A DNA stretch of 39,556 bases from CAZLDI01 sp964558415 (GCA_964558415.1 CAZLDI010000023.1:1-39556), one strand, 5' to 3'; positions 25,501-33,854 are shown, numbered from the stretch's first letter. The notes: generated by a model from the sequence alone, not told the origin. Numbers and translations: made by a program.

Positions 25501-25611
25501 TACACCAACAACGGCTTGACCTCCGGCGCCACGTACCACTACCGCGTGCTTGCGTACGAAGGGCCTAACAACTCCGCCTGGTCCAACGTCGCAACAGCGA
25601 CGACGCCTTAA
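22519..25611 (+). CDS. Secreted subtilisin-like serine protease (S8) with six fibronectin type III repeats
   Basis: This 1,030-residue exported protease has a signal peptide at its start (MPRILFTLLTLIVALMAALY). An I9-like propeptide follows (PGQITVRFKEGVPNR). The S8 catalytic domain has Asp166 (AIIDTG), His215 (HGSHVAG) and Ser408 (GTSMASPHVAG), a complete triad. From about residue 483, six ~92-residue fibronectin III repeats follow, each with P(S/T)NL, INLAWTDN and ERS.DG marks, ending at the stop without an anchor. It probably acts outside the cell on proteins or peptides, the repeats serving as spacers or binding modules. I chose the ATG at 22519 because it starts the signal peptide; an ATG 16 codons upstream is less likely. 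Confidence 0.93.
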   Translation: MPRILFTLLTLIVALMAALYTSPPTSEADNPRPGTLERTSVEEAAADVVPGQITVRFKEGVPNRTAGALTGALGLRQRYHRSRSGLRAFELPPGASQELVLATLRASPLVAEAGVSRIAHILDTPDDPSFPYQWHMRSNNEGGIWGDVAWDLAPNRGLGVTVAIIDTGVAYEDYNGQLGTYPQTFKRAPDFATTQFVLPYDFANDDAHANDDHGHGSHVAGTIAQSTNNALGMAGTARNAAIMPLKAMDYAGNGNDYDIVEAIHYAVDNGADVINMSLGWPGSGSPDANGDVCTEIVGMNAALDYADAHGVTVVAAAGNDGGGTVLCPAAHPTVIAVGATRFDAGVTFYSNHGAALDITAPGGDPTIDQSGDGYVDGVLQQSFCYDAIILLLINAYGTFCNVYNSGTSMASPHVAGTAALLLGEDASLSPDQVRSLMQSTARDKGAAGWDQDYGWGVLDAAGALASLKGVPKPPAINPPGLNAPTNLTAVAVSSSRINVAWTDNATAETGYKLERSNDGQIYTQIAILPANTISYANTNLAAGTTFYYRARAYKTPDHSAYSNVAIAATQPGPAAPSNLTATAVSSSRINLAWTDNATNETGFKVERSTDGVNFTQIAILLANTTSYPNSSLAASTSFTYRVRSYDGPNHSAYSNPSTATTFPPPAAPSNLAATAVSSSQINLTWKDNSTYEAGFKLERSSDNVSFAQIGTLLANATAYSNSALAPGTLYYYRVRAYDTPNDSAYSNTASATTKPLPAAPSNLVATAVSSSRINLAWTDNANNESGFKLERGTDGATYTQIATLAANTTSYSNTSLIANTTYYYRVRAYEGANNSSYSNVASATTQGAVAAPTNLTATAVSSSRINLAWTDNATTEAGFKLERSSDGVNFAQIALLLANTTSYANTNLPAATTYHYRVRAYDGPNDSVYSNVATQTTLALSSAPSNLVANALSKTRIALTWTDNATNEGGFRLERSTDGVNFTQVGIFGPNTTSYTNNGLTSGATYHYRVLAYEGPNNSAWSNVATATTP
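23966..25611 (+). repeat. Six tandem ~275-base fibronectin III coding repeats
   Basis: Repeats begin near 23966, 24239, 24517, 24793, 25069 and 25345. The first five are more alike; the sixth (NALSKTRIALTW) has diverged most. High DNA similarity makes copy-number change by recombination likely. Confidence 0.85.
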
Positions 25612-25635
25612 CCGCCGGGCGCGCGTCTCTCCCGA

Positions 25636-25665
25636 TTGGTTCTCGGTCCGCACGTGTAGTATCAT
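25636..25665 (+). promoter_or_regulatory. Candidate promoter of the CoA-transferase operon
   Basis: TTGGTT (25636-25641) and TATCAT (25660-25665) are 18 bases apart. The leader would be ~27 bases and includes GGAGG at 25685-25689, 9 bases before the TTG start. Confidence 0.45.
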
Positions 25666-25698
25666 CGCGCCCAGACTACTCTCCGGAGGCCCGATCGC

Positions 25699-26898
25699 TT
25701 GGCTGAACTCGCCCTCGAAGGCACGCGCGTCGTTGATCTATCGCAGGGAATCGCCGGCCCGTATTGCACGCGCCTCCTCGCCGACCTCGGCGCAGAGGTG
25801 ATCAAGGTCGAGCCACCGGTGGGCGACTACGCGCGCCGGCTGGGCCCATTCCACGACGACGTCCCGCACCATGACAGGGGCGGCCTCTTTCTCCACCTCA
25901 ACGGCAATAAGAAGAGCGTCACGCTGGATATCGGGACGGAGAGCGGCCGTGTCGTGCTACGAAAACTGCTGGCGAACGCCGACGTCCTGGTCGAGAGTTA
26001 CGCTGCCGGACACATGGCGGCGCTCGGCCTCGGCTTCCACGACCTGAAGAACGCCTTGCCGGATCTGGTCTACTGTTCGGTGACGCCGTTTGGTCAGACA
26101 GGGCCGTACAGCACATTCAAGGGCAACTCGCTCGCGGTGATGGCGCTGTCCGGGCTGATGTACGTCACCGGGGACCCGGACAGAGAACCGCTGAGCACCG
26201 GCGGCGAGCCGGCGGAGTACTTCGGGGGTCTGCACGCCTGGGTCGCGGTCCTGGCGGCGCTGGAGCACAGGGCTCAGACCGGCGCCGGGCAGCATGTCGA
26301 CGTCTCGATGCTGGAGGCGCTGGGCTGCGCAGACGAGTACAACACCACGATGTATTCGTACCTGGGCGCGATCCGCAAGCGGTTTTACTCGCGACACCAC
26401 ATTCCGACGTACCCGAGCGAGATATTCGCGTGCCGCGACGGCTACATCACCGCCATCGGCGGGGCGACCGGGTTCCCGCTGATGATGGCGATCCTGATCG
26501 AGCAGCCGGAACTCGAGTCCGACCCGCTCTTCATCAACCTCTGGTTGCGCACGATCAACTGGAGGCAGTTCGAAGAGATTTTCCTGCCGTATCTGAAGGA
26601 GCACGACTGGCAGGACCTGCTGACCCGCGCGCAAGAGCTGCGCATGCCGTTCGCTGCGGTGATGGACGCCAGGATGCTGCTGGAGGACGAACACCTGCGG
26701 GAGCGCGGCTTTTTTCAGGAGGTAGAGCACCCGGAACTGGGGAAGGTCCCGACTGCTGCGCTGCCGTTTCAGATGTCGGCGACACCGCTGCGTCCGGGCC
26801 GCTCGCCTCTACTGGGTGAGCACAACGAGGAGGTGCTGGCGGAGGTGGGGTACGACGCCGGAGACCAGCGGATCCTGCGCGAGCGAGGGATCACGTGA
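25699..26898 (+). CDS. Class III CoA-transferase (CaiB/BaiF family)
   Basis: This 399-residue enzyme moves CoA between carboxylic acids. It begins with the family hallmark TRVVDLSQGIAGPYCTRLLA and ADLGAEVIKVEPP. The catalytic Asp is in GQHVDVSMLEA, equal to Asp169 of formyl-CoA transferase. The C-terminal HLRERGFFQEVEHPELG is also typical. The TTG start at 25699 is fixed by GGAGG 9 bases upstream. It is the first gene of a four-gene run; the next gene overlaps by GTGA. The substrate is unknown. Confidence 0.92.
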   Translation: MAELALEGTRVVDLSQGIAGPYCTRLLADLGAEVIKVEPPVGDYARRLGPFHDDVPHHDRGGLFLHLNGNKKSVTLDIGTESGRVVLRKLLANADVLVESYAAGHMAALGLGFHDLKNALPDLVYCSVTPFGQTGPYSTFKGNSLAVMALSGLMYVTGDPDREPLSTGGEPAEYFGGLHAWVAVLAALEHRAQTGAGQHVDVSMLEALGCADEYNTTMYSYLGAIRKRFYSRHHIPTYPSEIFACRDGYITAIGGATGFPLMMAILIEQPELESDPLFINLWLRTINWRQFEEIFLPYLKEHDWQDLLTRAQELRMPFAAVMDARMLLEDEHLRERGFFQEVEHPELGKVPTAALPFQMSATPLRPGRSPLLGEHNEEVLAEVGYDAGDQRILRERGIT

Positions 26899-28517
26899 GC
26901 GTGGACGCAGCCACAAGAGCAACGGACCTGCCACGCCGAGAGGACGTTGGCGACCTCATCGTATTGCACCTCTATGGGTCCTACCGCGAGATGGGCCGGC
27001 AGCAGATCGAGCTTCTGGGCCCGCTGGCGCGGAATATCTACGAGCTTCACCGTGCCGATTGGAGGCTCCTGCTGTCGGGGTTCGGTGTGCTCGCGTCGAT
27101 CGCGGACCGGTTCCTGCCGCGGTTCTGGATGACGGCCGGCCCGCGCTACGACGATAGTGGGACTTACGACGAGATACTGGGCTTTAGCGATGGGCTGGGG
27201 GTCTCCGCGTCCGCTGCCTGGCGCGGCGTATACGGCAGCCTGGGTGGGGCAACGACAACTTTCGTGGCGACCCGAACCGCGACGCGAGATGGGAACGCCA
27301 TCCTGGCCAAGAATTCGGACTGGCCGGACCGCTACGGCAAGCGACCACCGCTGGTGATCCACTACGACCCGGACAACGGGGACCAGTCGCACGTCGTCGC
27401 GGGCTGGCCGCTCACGCCGTCGGGAGCCGCGGGGCTCAACGCTTCGGGCGTGGCGCTGGGACTGAACTTCTTCAACGCGGACCAGATACTGGCGCTGGGC
27501 CGGCCGCGCTGGCCGTATCGCCGCGTGCTCCAGCGGGCAACCTCGGTGGAAGAGGGGGTCAAGATCATCACCGAGAGCCCGAACCGCGGTATTTCGGGAT
27601 TCATTACGCTGGCGGATGCCGGCGGCAACATCGCGATGCTGGAGTGTACGCCCGGCGATTGCGAGGTCTTCCGGCCGGACGTCGACTGGCTTGCGCAGTC
27701 GAACCACGCGCGGACGGAGAAGATGGTCAAGCACGACCGTGGACGGTCGCTGGACTCATTTACCAGACGGACGGCGATGGAGGCGGCAGTGACCGCGCGG
27801 CTCGGAACGCTGGACCCCACGGCGGCCTCTCACATCCTGCGCGACCGATCCACTAGCCGGTTCGTAAATGAGTCGGTGATCGCAAACCCCTCCGCGTTCC
27901 ACAGCGTCATCATGCATCCCACGTCGAGGACGCTATGGCATTCCACGGCCAGACAGCCACTGGCGCCGTTTGGGGAGCTCGTCGCCCTTTCGCCGAACGG
28001 GGTTGGGCCAGCCACTAAGACCCTGCCCGCAGATCCCGGATTCGGCGGCCCTGAAATGGCGCGCGAGGGGTTGGTCATCGGGGAGCTGCGCAAAGCGATG
28101 CGCCTCTTCGATGAGGGGGAGGTTGAGGCGGCCGGCGCGTTCTGGGATGGCCTGGCGGCGAGCGGCGAGGAACTGGTGGAGCCCCACCGGCTGGCGTGGG
28201 CGCGCGCCAGAGCGCGGTGGACGATGGGAAGGCTAGCTGAGGCAGACGCGATGCTGGACGGGCTGGACGGAGACGGCGTCCCGTTTGACGTCCGCATCAA
28301 CGCTGTTGTGGCCGCCGCCGTCGTCGCTGACCGGCTTGGGGACCGCGAGAAGGCGGTCCGGCTGTATCGGCAGGCGGAATCGCTGTTTGGCATGAATGCG
28401 CAGTATAACGACGGGCTAGTGGCGCCATTGCACCGCCGGATCGGGGCCGGCCTGAAGGGTCCGCTGACGAAAGGTCCATTTCCAATGACCCCTGGCCTGC
28501 AACGGGTGCCGCCATGA
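26895..28517 (+). CDS. C45/AAT-like Ntn-hydrolase with Thr in the nucleophile position and TPR-like tail
   Basis: This 540-residue protein resembles the acyl-CoA:6-aminopenicillanate acyltransferase (AAT, peptidase C45) family. It has GSYREMGRQQ at the start, then RTATRDGNAILAKNSDWP, GLNASGVALGLNFF and MLECTPGDCEVF. The family nucleophile sits in a CTSF-like motif after autocleavage; here the motif is TTTF at residues 120-123, so Thr120 replaces Cys. Thr can serve as an Ntn nucleophile, but activity is unproven. The last ~150 residues look like TPR-type helices. The GTG start overlaps the CoA-transferase stop (GTGA), and the stop overlaps the next start (ATGA). It may hydrolyse or transfer an acyl-amide. 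Confidence 0.72.
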   Translation: MSVDAATRATDLPRREDVGDLIVLHLYGSYREMGRQQIELLGPLARNIYELHRADWRLLLSGFGVLASIADRFLPRFWMTAGPRYDDSGTYDEILGFSDGLGVSASAAWRGVYGSLGGATTTFVATRTATRDGNAILAKNSDWPDRYGKRPPLVIHYDPDNGDQSHVVAGWPLTPSGAAGLNASGVALGLNFFNADQILALGRPRWPYRRVLQRATSVEEGVKIITESPNRGISGFITLADAGGNIAMLECTPGDCEVFRPDVDWLAQSNHARTEKMVKHDRGRSLDSFTRRTAMEAAVTARLGTLDPTAASHILRDRSTSRFVNESVIANPSAFHSVIMHPTSRTLWHSTARQPLAPFGELVALSPNGVGPATKTLPADPGFGGPEMAREGLVIGELRKAMRLFDEGEVEAAGAFWDGLAASGEELVEPHRLAWARARARWTMGRLAEADAMLDGLDGDGVPFDVRINAVVAAAVVADRLGDREKAVRLYRQAESLFGMNAQYNDGLVAPLHRRIGAGLKGPLTKGPFPMTPGLQRVPP

Positions 28518-29887
28518 GCGCTGCTGGCCAGCTGCCGCTCTCAGGCATCCGTGTGCTTGATCTGACGCAGGTCTACGCGGGGCCAACGTGCACGCGGACC
28601 CTCTCCGACCTGGGCGCGGATGTGATCAAGGTGGAGGGGCTGAAGCGAGCGGACATTACGCGCAACTTCGTGATGCCGGATAACGACAGCAGCGGCGACT
28701 ACTGGAACAACGCCGGCTACTTCCCTTTGCGCAACGGCGGCAAGCGCTCGCTCACCCTGGACTTCAACGATCCGGAGGGAGTGGAACTGCTGAAGCGCCT
28801 GGTGCCCTCGGCCGATGTCGTGGCGGAGAGCTTCACGCCACGGGTAATGGCGAAGTTCGGCCTGGATTACGAATCGCTGAGGAAGATGAACCCGAATGTC
28901 ATCATGATCAGCCTCTCCGGCTACGGTCAGACCGGGCCTTGGCGCGATTTCACGGCCTACGGGATGGGGTTGGAGCCGGCGGCGGGGCTCTCCTCCATCA
29001 CGGGCTATCGCGATGGCCCGCCCTTGCGCACCGGTATCTCGTTCACCGACCCGTACTCCGGCATCGTCGGCGCGGGCGCTGTGCTGGCGGCGCTCCACTA
29101 CCGCCGGCGCACAGGCAGCGGCCAGTACATCGACCTGTCGGAGCAAGAGGCGGCGATTCCGGTGGCGGGATACGCCATCATGGAGTACGCGCTAAACGGC
29201 CGACTGCCGCCGCGCATGGGAAACCGCAGCTACTGGTACGCGCCGCAGGGGTGCTATCCGTGCGCAGGCGAGGACGCGTGGATGGTGTTGACGGTCCGCA
29301 ACGACGAGGAGTGGGCGGCGTTCTGCGAGGCGATCGGGCAGGCGGAATGGGCGGCGGACGCCCGGTTCTCGGACGTTCTGGGGCGATTCCGCCATCACGA
29401 CACGCTGGACGAGATGATCGCGGCATGGGCGCGCGGGCAGGACCAGACGGTGGCGATGCGGCTGCTCCAGAGCGCGGGCGTCATCGCGGCGGCGGTACAC
29501 AACCACAAGCAAGTGCTCCTGGACCCACATCTGCGCGAGCGGGGGTTCTTCGATATGATCGATCAGCCGGCTGCCGGTAGGCGCCCGGTCTCGCGGCAGC
29601 TGGGGGCGCATTTCTCGGCTTTCAGGCCGGACAGCGCCCGGCCGGCGCCGGCTCTGGGGCAGCACAACCGGGAGATACTGCAGGGTGAGCTGGGCCTGAG
29701 CGACGAAGACCTCGATCGCCTCCGTGAGCAGAACGTGATCGGGGATGCCCCGCAGGGCGCGGTCCCGGTCGATGTGATGCGGATGGTGGTGCAGTGCCCG
29801 ACGACGACGTTCTTGCAGATGGGGTCGATCGCCGCGCTGGAAGCGGACTACAAGCAACAGTTAGGGATCGAAGATGCGAAAACATAA
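28514..29887 (+). CDS. Class III CoA-transferase (CaiB/BaiF family), second copy
   Basis: This 457-residue protein is longer than the first CoA-transferase. It has the hallmark IRVLDLTQVYAGPTCTRTL and DLGADVIKVEG, and the catalytic Asp in GQYIDLSEQEA. ERGFFDMIDQPAAGRRPV marks the usual C-terminal part. About 45 extra residues follow LREQNVIGDAP and contain QCPTTTFLQMGSIAALE. The two CoA-transferases are paralogous but clearly diverged, so they may act on different acids or as a heteromer. It is coupled to the Ntn-hydrolase through ATGA. Confidence 0.92.
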   Translation: MSAAGQLPLSGIRVLDLTQVYAGPTCTRTLSDLGADVIKVEGLKRADITRNFVMPDNDSSGDYWNNAGYFPLRNGGKRSLTLDFNDPEGVELLKRLVPSADVVAESFTPRVMAKFGLDYESLRKMNPNVIMISLSGYGQTGPWRDFTAYGMGLEPAAGLSSITGYRDGPPLRTGISFTDPYSGIVGAGAVLAALHYRRRTGSGQYIDLSEQEAAIPVAGYAIMEYALNGRLPPRMGNRSYWYAPQGCYPCAGEDAWMVLTVRNDEEWAAFCEAIGQAEWAADARFSDVLGRFRHHDTLDEMIAAWARGQDQTVAMRLLQSAGVIAAAVHNHKQVLLDPHLRERGFFDMIDQPAAGRRPVSRQLGAHFSAFRPDSARPAPALGQHNREILQGELGLSDEDLDRLREQNVIGDAPQGAVPVDVMRMVVQCPTTTFLQMGSIAALEADYKQQLGIEDAKT

Positions 29888-29925
29888 CCGGCCGGCCAGG
29901 ACGACCGGATGGTTGGAGGTGCAGC

Positions 29926-30873
29926 ATGGCTGATATCAAATTCGGGGCCGCTCTGGGCCAGGGCGGGACCGCCTGGGAGGACCTGCTCGCGGTCTGGCAG
30001 GAGCTGGACAGCGATTCCAACTTCGACAGCTTGTGGCTGAACGATCACTTCGTGACCGGGTTCGGGACGGCGTTCGGGGCGGAGGGGCCGCACATGGAGG
30101 GATGGACGCTCCTCGCGGCGCTGGCGCATGCGACTTCCCGCGTGCGGCTGGGAATAATCGTGAGCGGGAACACCTACCGGCATCCGGCGGTGCTGGCGAA
30201 GCAGGGGACGACGGTTGACCACATCTCCGGCGGGCGGCTGGAGTTTGGCCTGGGCGCGGCCTGGCACACGTACGAGCACGCGGTTTACGGAATTCCCCTC
30301 CACACCACGCGGGAGCGGCTGGAACGCTTGGACGAGGCGACGCAGGTGATCAAGCTGCTGTGGACCGAGCCGACTCCTTCGTTCCACGGGCGCTACTACG
30401 AGCTGGACCAGCCTCCGTACAACCCGCCGAACGTCCAGAGCCCCCACCCTCCGATACTGATCGGAGGCGGTGGGGAGAAACGAACCCTGCTGACGGTCGC
30501 GAAGTACGCAGACGCCTGCAACGTATCCGGCACGCCGGAGGAAGTGGCGCACAAGCTGCAAGTCCTCGATCAACACTGCCGTGATGTGGGGCGTGACCCG
30601 GCAGCGATCAGGCGAACGACTCAGATCCCACTGTTCCTGACCGAAGACCCGGCGTTCAAGCAACGCGTCCTCCAGGGCGTCTCCGTCGCCACCAGCCGTA
30701 GCGAGGATCAGGTCGCGCGCTCGCTACTCATCGGTTCCGTGGGGGAGGTCAAGCAGCAGGTGCAGACATATGTTGACGTGGGCGTGCAGGAGTTCATGCT
30801 GGCGCAGTGGCCGCGTATTCATCGCGAATCGCTGCGACGCTTCTCGAGCGAAGTGATCCCGGCGTTTCGGTAA
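29926..30873 (+). CDS. LLM-class oxidoreductase, probably F420-dependent
   Basis: This 315-residue TIM-barrel enzyme of the luciferase-like monooxygenase family has FDSLWLNDHFVTGFG, VRLGIIVSGNTYRHPAVLAK and DHISGGRLEFGLGAAWHTYEH. These marks are typical of F420-dependent members that reduce or oxidise organic substrates using coenzyme F420 (or FMN). PHPPILIGGGGEKRTL is the second cofactor-side motif. The ATG at 29926 follows GGAGGT by 6 bases. It is the last intact gene of the CoA-transferase run, with 38 bases between; a broken epimerase gene follows 6 bases after its stop. Confidence 0.9.
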   Translation: MADIKFGAALGQGGTAWEDLLAVWQELDSDSNFDSLWLNDHFVTGFGTAFGAEGPHMEGWTLLAALAHATSRVRLGIIVSGNTYRHPAVLAKQGTTVDHISGGRLEFGLGAAWHTYEHAVYGIPLHTTRERLERLDEATQVIKLLWTEPTPSFHGRYYELDQPPYNPPNVQSPHPPILIGGGGEKRTLLTVAKYADACNVSGTPEEVAHKLQVLDQHCRDVGRDPAAIRRTTQIPLFLTEDPAFKQRVLQGVSVATSRSEDQVARSLLIGSVGEVKQQVQTYVDVGVQEFMLAQWPRIHRESLRRFSSEVIPAFR

Positions 30874-30879
30874 GGCCCC

Positions 30880-31796
30880 CTGAACGTCTTCGTCGCGGGG
30901 CAACCGGGGTACTGGGTCGCCCCACCGTCAAAGCGCTCGTCGAAGCCGGGCACCGCGTGCGAGCGTTGGCCCGAGGCCCGGTGAAGGCCGAGTTCGTTCG
31001 GTCGCTAGGGGCCGAGCCCGTCGCCGCGGACCTGTTCGACTCAGAGGCGATGCGGGACGCAGTCAGCGGCTGCGACGCCGTGCTGCACATTGCGACGAAG
31101 ATCCCACCGCTTACACGCCTGCGCTGGAAAGGCGCGTGGAAGGAGAATGACCGCCTGCGACGGGAGGCGACGCGCATCCTGGTCGACGCCGCGCAGGCTG
31201 GGGGAGTGAGGACGCTGGTGCTGGAGTCGATCACGTTCCTTTACGCGGATGGCGGCGACGGCTGGCTGGACGAGGAATCTCCTGTGTCGCTGGCCTGGTT
31301 TTCGTTAGACAGCATGATGGACGGTGAACGCCAGGCGGCACGCCTCGCCTAGGGCGGCGGGAAGGCGGTGATCCTCCGATACGGAGCCTTCTACGCGCAC
31401 CACGCACAGTCGACACTGGACTCGATCAACCTGGCGCGACGGCGCCTGCTGCCTGTTCCGGGGAGGGGAGCGAACTACGTTTCCTCGATACACGTGGGCG
31501 ACGCAGCGTCCGCAACGGTCGCGGCGCTGGCAGCCCCAGGCGGCGCCTATAACGTCTGCGATGACGAGCCGCTCCCGATGCGACAATATACGGCGTCGCT
31601 AACGGACGCATTTGGCTTCAAGGCGGGGCGCCGAGTGCCCGTATGGCTCTTCAAGCTGCTGGCCGGAGGACCGGCGACCTATGTGCTGAGCTCGCATCGC
31701 GTCTCGAACGCGCGGTTCAAGCAGGCGACGGGATGGCAGCCGCGTTACCCCAGTGCCCGTGAGGGCTACGCGGCGATCGCTGACGCTCTAGCGTAG
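30880..31796 (+). pseudogene. NAD-dependent epimerase/dehydratase, disrupted
   Basis: Two frames together give a complete extended short-chain dehydrogenase. The first part begins LNVFVAG with CTG where ATG is expected. It then loses one base in the run near 30897-30901, after which the correct frame reads ATGVLGRPTVKALVEAGHRV, restoring the GxxGxxG NAD-binding motif. A TAG at 31350-31352 interrupts ERQAARLA and GGKAVILRYGAFY. The rest (YVSSIHVGDAASATVAAL, YNVCDDEPLPMRQY) continues to 31796. Two lesions plus a lost start make a functional product unlikely unless the lesions are sequencing errors. Confidence 0.85.
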
Positions 31797-31828
31797 GACG
31801 GCCCGGCGAGTAGCTCCTCGCCCGCTGC

Positions 31829-31834
31829 TAAAAT
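31829..31834 (+). promoter_or_regulatory. -10 box (TAAAAT) of the metallopeptidase, leaderless type
   Basis: TAAAAT ends 9 bases before the ATG at 31844, with no Shine-Dalgarno site between. Confidence 0.45.
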
Positions 31835-31843
31835 ACCTCACAG

Positions 31844-32212
31844 ATGAAGCGCAGCGAGTTTCAGGCGATTATCCAGCGCGCTCTCGACGAGTTGCCACAG
31901 CAGTTCCGCGACGCGCTGCACAACGTCGACATCCAGGTACGCTGGCGCCCGACCTACGGTGAGCTCCGGCGCGCGGGCCTCCACCATGGTGGGGACCTGT
32001 TCGGCATCTACATGGGGGTGAGCCTGCCCCGACGCGGACAGGGGTATTCACTGGTCCCGCCGGACGTGATCATTATCTATCAGCGTACCCACGAGCGTTA
32101 CTGTAAAACAGAGGCAGAGATGGTGGAGCAGGCGAAGAAGACGCTGCTGCACGAGATCGGGCATTACCTCGGGATGGACGAGAAGCACCTGCGCGACCTG
32201 GGCGTGGGCTAA
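31844..32212 (+). CDS. Minimal metallopeptidase (zincin, PF06262-like)
   Basis: This 122-residue protein has the zinc-protease motif HEIGHYLGMDE near residue 104, with two zinc-ligand His and the catalytic Glu; a third ligand may lie downstream. The N-terminus FQAIIQRALDELPQQFRDAL and DIIIYQRTHERYC-like segment match the short metallopeptidase family found across Chloroflexota and Actinomycetota. Family members are assigned as peptidases by fold; the substrate is unknown. It is 12 bases before the membrane-protein gene, suggesting a small operon. Confidence 0.9.
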   Translation: MKRSEFQAIIQRALDELPQQFRDALHNVDIQVRWRPTYGELRRAGLHHGGDLFGIYMGVSLPRRGQGYSLVPPDVIIIYQRTHERYCKTEAEMVEQAKKTLLHEIGHYLGMDEKHLRDLGVG

Positions 32213-32224
32213 AGGAGGCGACGC

Positions 32225-32674
32225 ATGTCCGCGATGGCTGAAGAGCGGCCGGTGGATGAAGGCGGGAACGCGTTTCTGGAGTTTGTGCAGCGGCCGCGTA
32301 TCATGCTTCTGCTGCTGGCCGGTTGGGCGGTCCTCGGGTTCTTGACGGAGCTGTTCACCAGTAACGCGTTGTTCCTGGAGAACCATGCCCAGGGCGAACT
32401 GGAGCTTGACGGCGTGTTTGGCGGCCGCGCGCTGGGTTGGGAGGCGATACCGCTGGCAGTACTTTACCTCTACTGCTGGCGAGACCCCGACCGCTTTCGA
32501 GGCATCTTCTGGCTCGCGCTAATCGAGCAAGGAGCGGCGATCGCGGCGCACCTGTACCACTGGCTAGCGACCGACGACTTCAGCTTCGAGAGCGTCTTCC
32601 TGCCGCTGGCAGGCGCAAGCACTCTCGCGGCGTTGGTGTTCGTCCACCTGTTCCGGCCACGCGAACCTGAGTAG
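32225..32674 (+). CDS. Four-helix integral membrane protein of unknown function
   Basis: This 149-residue protein has four hydrophobic segments: IMLLLLAGWAVLGFLTELF, WEAIPLAVLYLYCW, GIFWLALIEQGAAIAAHLYHW and VFLPLAGASTLAALVFVHLF. Loops carry DPDRFRG and a His near helix three. I do not recognise a family. AAAGGAGG about 5-7 bases before the ATG is the best ribosome-binding site here. It converges with the glycerate kinase gene, 3 bases between stops. Confidence 0.8.
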   Translation: MSAMAEERPVDEGGNAFLEFVQRPRIMLLLLAGWAVLGFLTELFTSNALFLENHAQGELELDGVFGGRALGWEAIPLAVLYLYCWRDPDRFRGIFWLALIEQGAAIAAHLYHWLATDDFSFESVFLPLAGASTLAALVFVHLFRPREPE

Positions 32675-32677
32675 CGT

Positions 32678-33796
32678 CTAGCGGGCGGCGCCGAGCCAAG
32701 CCTGCACAGCTCGTCGGGCCGCTACCGCTAGTGGCCCTGCCGCGTCGCCCGCTGCCATGGATTCCGGGCCGGCGACCGGTTCAACCATCGAGCTCGGAAG
32801 CACATCCTCCCAGCCCTCTCCAAGCGAACCGGGTATCACTATTACTGGCACCCCGCAGCCTCGCGCCATGGCCGCGACACGGGCGACCACTTTGCCGTAG
32901 GCGGTCTGGGCGTCGAGGCGACCTTCGCCGGTAAGGACGAGATCGGCGCCCCGTATGCGCCCCTCCAGGCCGACGATCTCCGCCACCACTTCGAACCCCG
33001 AGCGGACCCTCGCCGAGCAGAAGGCGATGAGCCCTGCGCCCAGCCCACCCGCCGCACCGGCGCCGGGCGCACTAGCCACGGAGACGCCGATATCGCGCTC
33101 GATGACCTCTGCGTAGTGGGCGAGGGCGGCATCCAACTCGCGGGCCAAATCCGGCGATGCGCCTTTCTGAGGCCCGTAAACGAGCGACGCGCCTTCCGGC
33201 CCGCAGAGGGGGTTCGTCACGTCGGTCGCGGCAATGACCTCTGTCTCGCGCAGGCGAGGTTCGAGCGCGGATGCGTCGATACGGTCGAGCCGTACCAGGG
33301 CAGCGCCGCCGGGCGGCAGATCACGCGCCCGATCGTCCAGGAGACGCACACCCAGCGCCGAGGCCATTCCCGCACCGCCGTCGTTAGTCGCGCTACCGCC
33401 GCAACCGACGATGATGCGCGGGCAGCCAGCGTCAAGGGCAGCGACGATCAGCTCGCCGACGCCACGAGTCGTCGTGATGCCGGGGTTCATCTCCGCCGGA
33501 GAGAGAAGCTTGAGGCCCGCCGCGGCGGCCATCTCGATCACGGCAGTCCCACCGTCCAGTAGCGCCAATCCGGCGTCCACAGGCCGCGAGAGCGGGTCCG
33601 TCACTTTCGCGACTATGTGCCTGCCGGGCGCAGACGCCAGGACCACGCTCGCCAGGTCCGGGCCGCCGTCGGAGAGCGGGACGAGATCAATGCGCGCGTT
33701 TGGCGCGGCCTGCCGAGCGCCGAGCGCGATCGCAGTGGCCGCCTCCTGTGATGTGAGAGTACCCTTGAACTCTTGCGGGGCGACGACGATACGCAT
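32678..33796 (-). CDS. Glycerate kinase (GarK/GlxK family, PF02595)
   Basis: This 372-residue cytoplasmic kinase phosphorylates D-glycerate, linking glycerate from photorespiratory-type, serine or glycolate routes to glycolysis. The start MRIVVAPQEFKGTLTSQEAA and DLVPLSDGGPDL are family signatures, as are IIVGCGGSATNDGGAGMASALG, DVTNPLCGPEGASLVYGPQKG and LVLTGEGRLDAQTAYGK. Length fits the family. I chose the ATG at 33796; an ATG four codons upstream is possible. Whether the product is 2- or 3-phosphoglycerate cannot be told. Confidence 0.93.
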   Translation of the reverse strand: MRIVVAPQEFKGTLTSQEAATAIALGARQAAPNARIDLVPLSDGGPDLASVVLASAPGRHIVAKVTDPLSRPVDAGLALLDGGTAVIEMAAAAGLKLLSPAEMNPGITTTRGVGELIVAALDAGCPRIIVGCGGSATNDGGAGMASALGVRLLDDRARDLPPGGAALVRLDRIDASALEPRLRETEVIAATDVTNPLCGPEGASLVYGPQKGASPDLARELDAALAHYAEVIERDIGVSVASAPGAGAAGGLGAGLIAFCSARVRSGFEVVAEIVGLEGRIRGADLVLTGEGRLDAQTAYGKVVARVAAMARGCGVPVIVIPGSLGEGWEDVLPSSMVEPVAGPESMAAGDAAGPLAVAARRAVQAWLGAAR

Positions 33797-33854
33797 GACG
33801 GCGCGCATGTTATCACGCGCGGAGCACCGGCGACGGCCCGGGGACGCTAGCCGC

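Noticed and set aside
23966..25611. Regular ~275-base repeats resembling an array
   Set aside because: Not a CRISPR: the units are coding fibronectin III repeats without short direct repeats and unique spacers.
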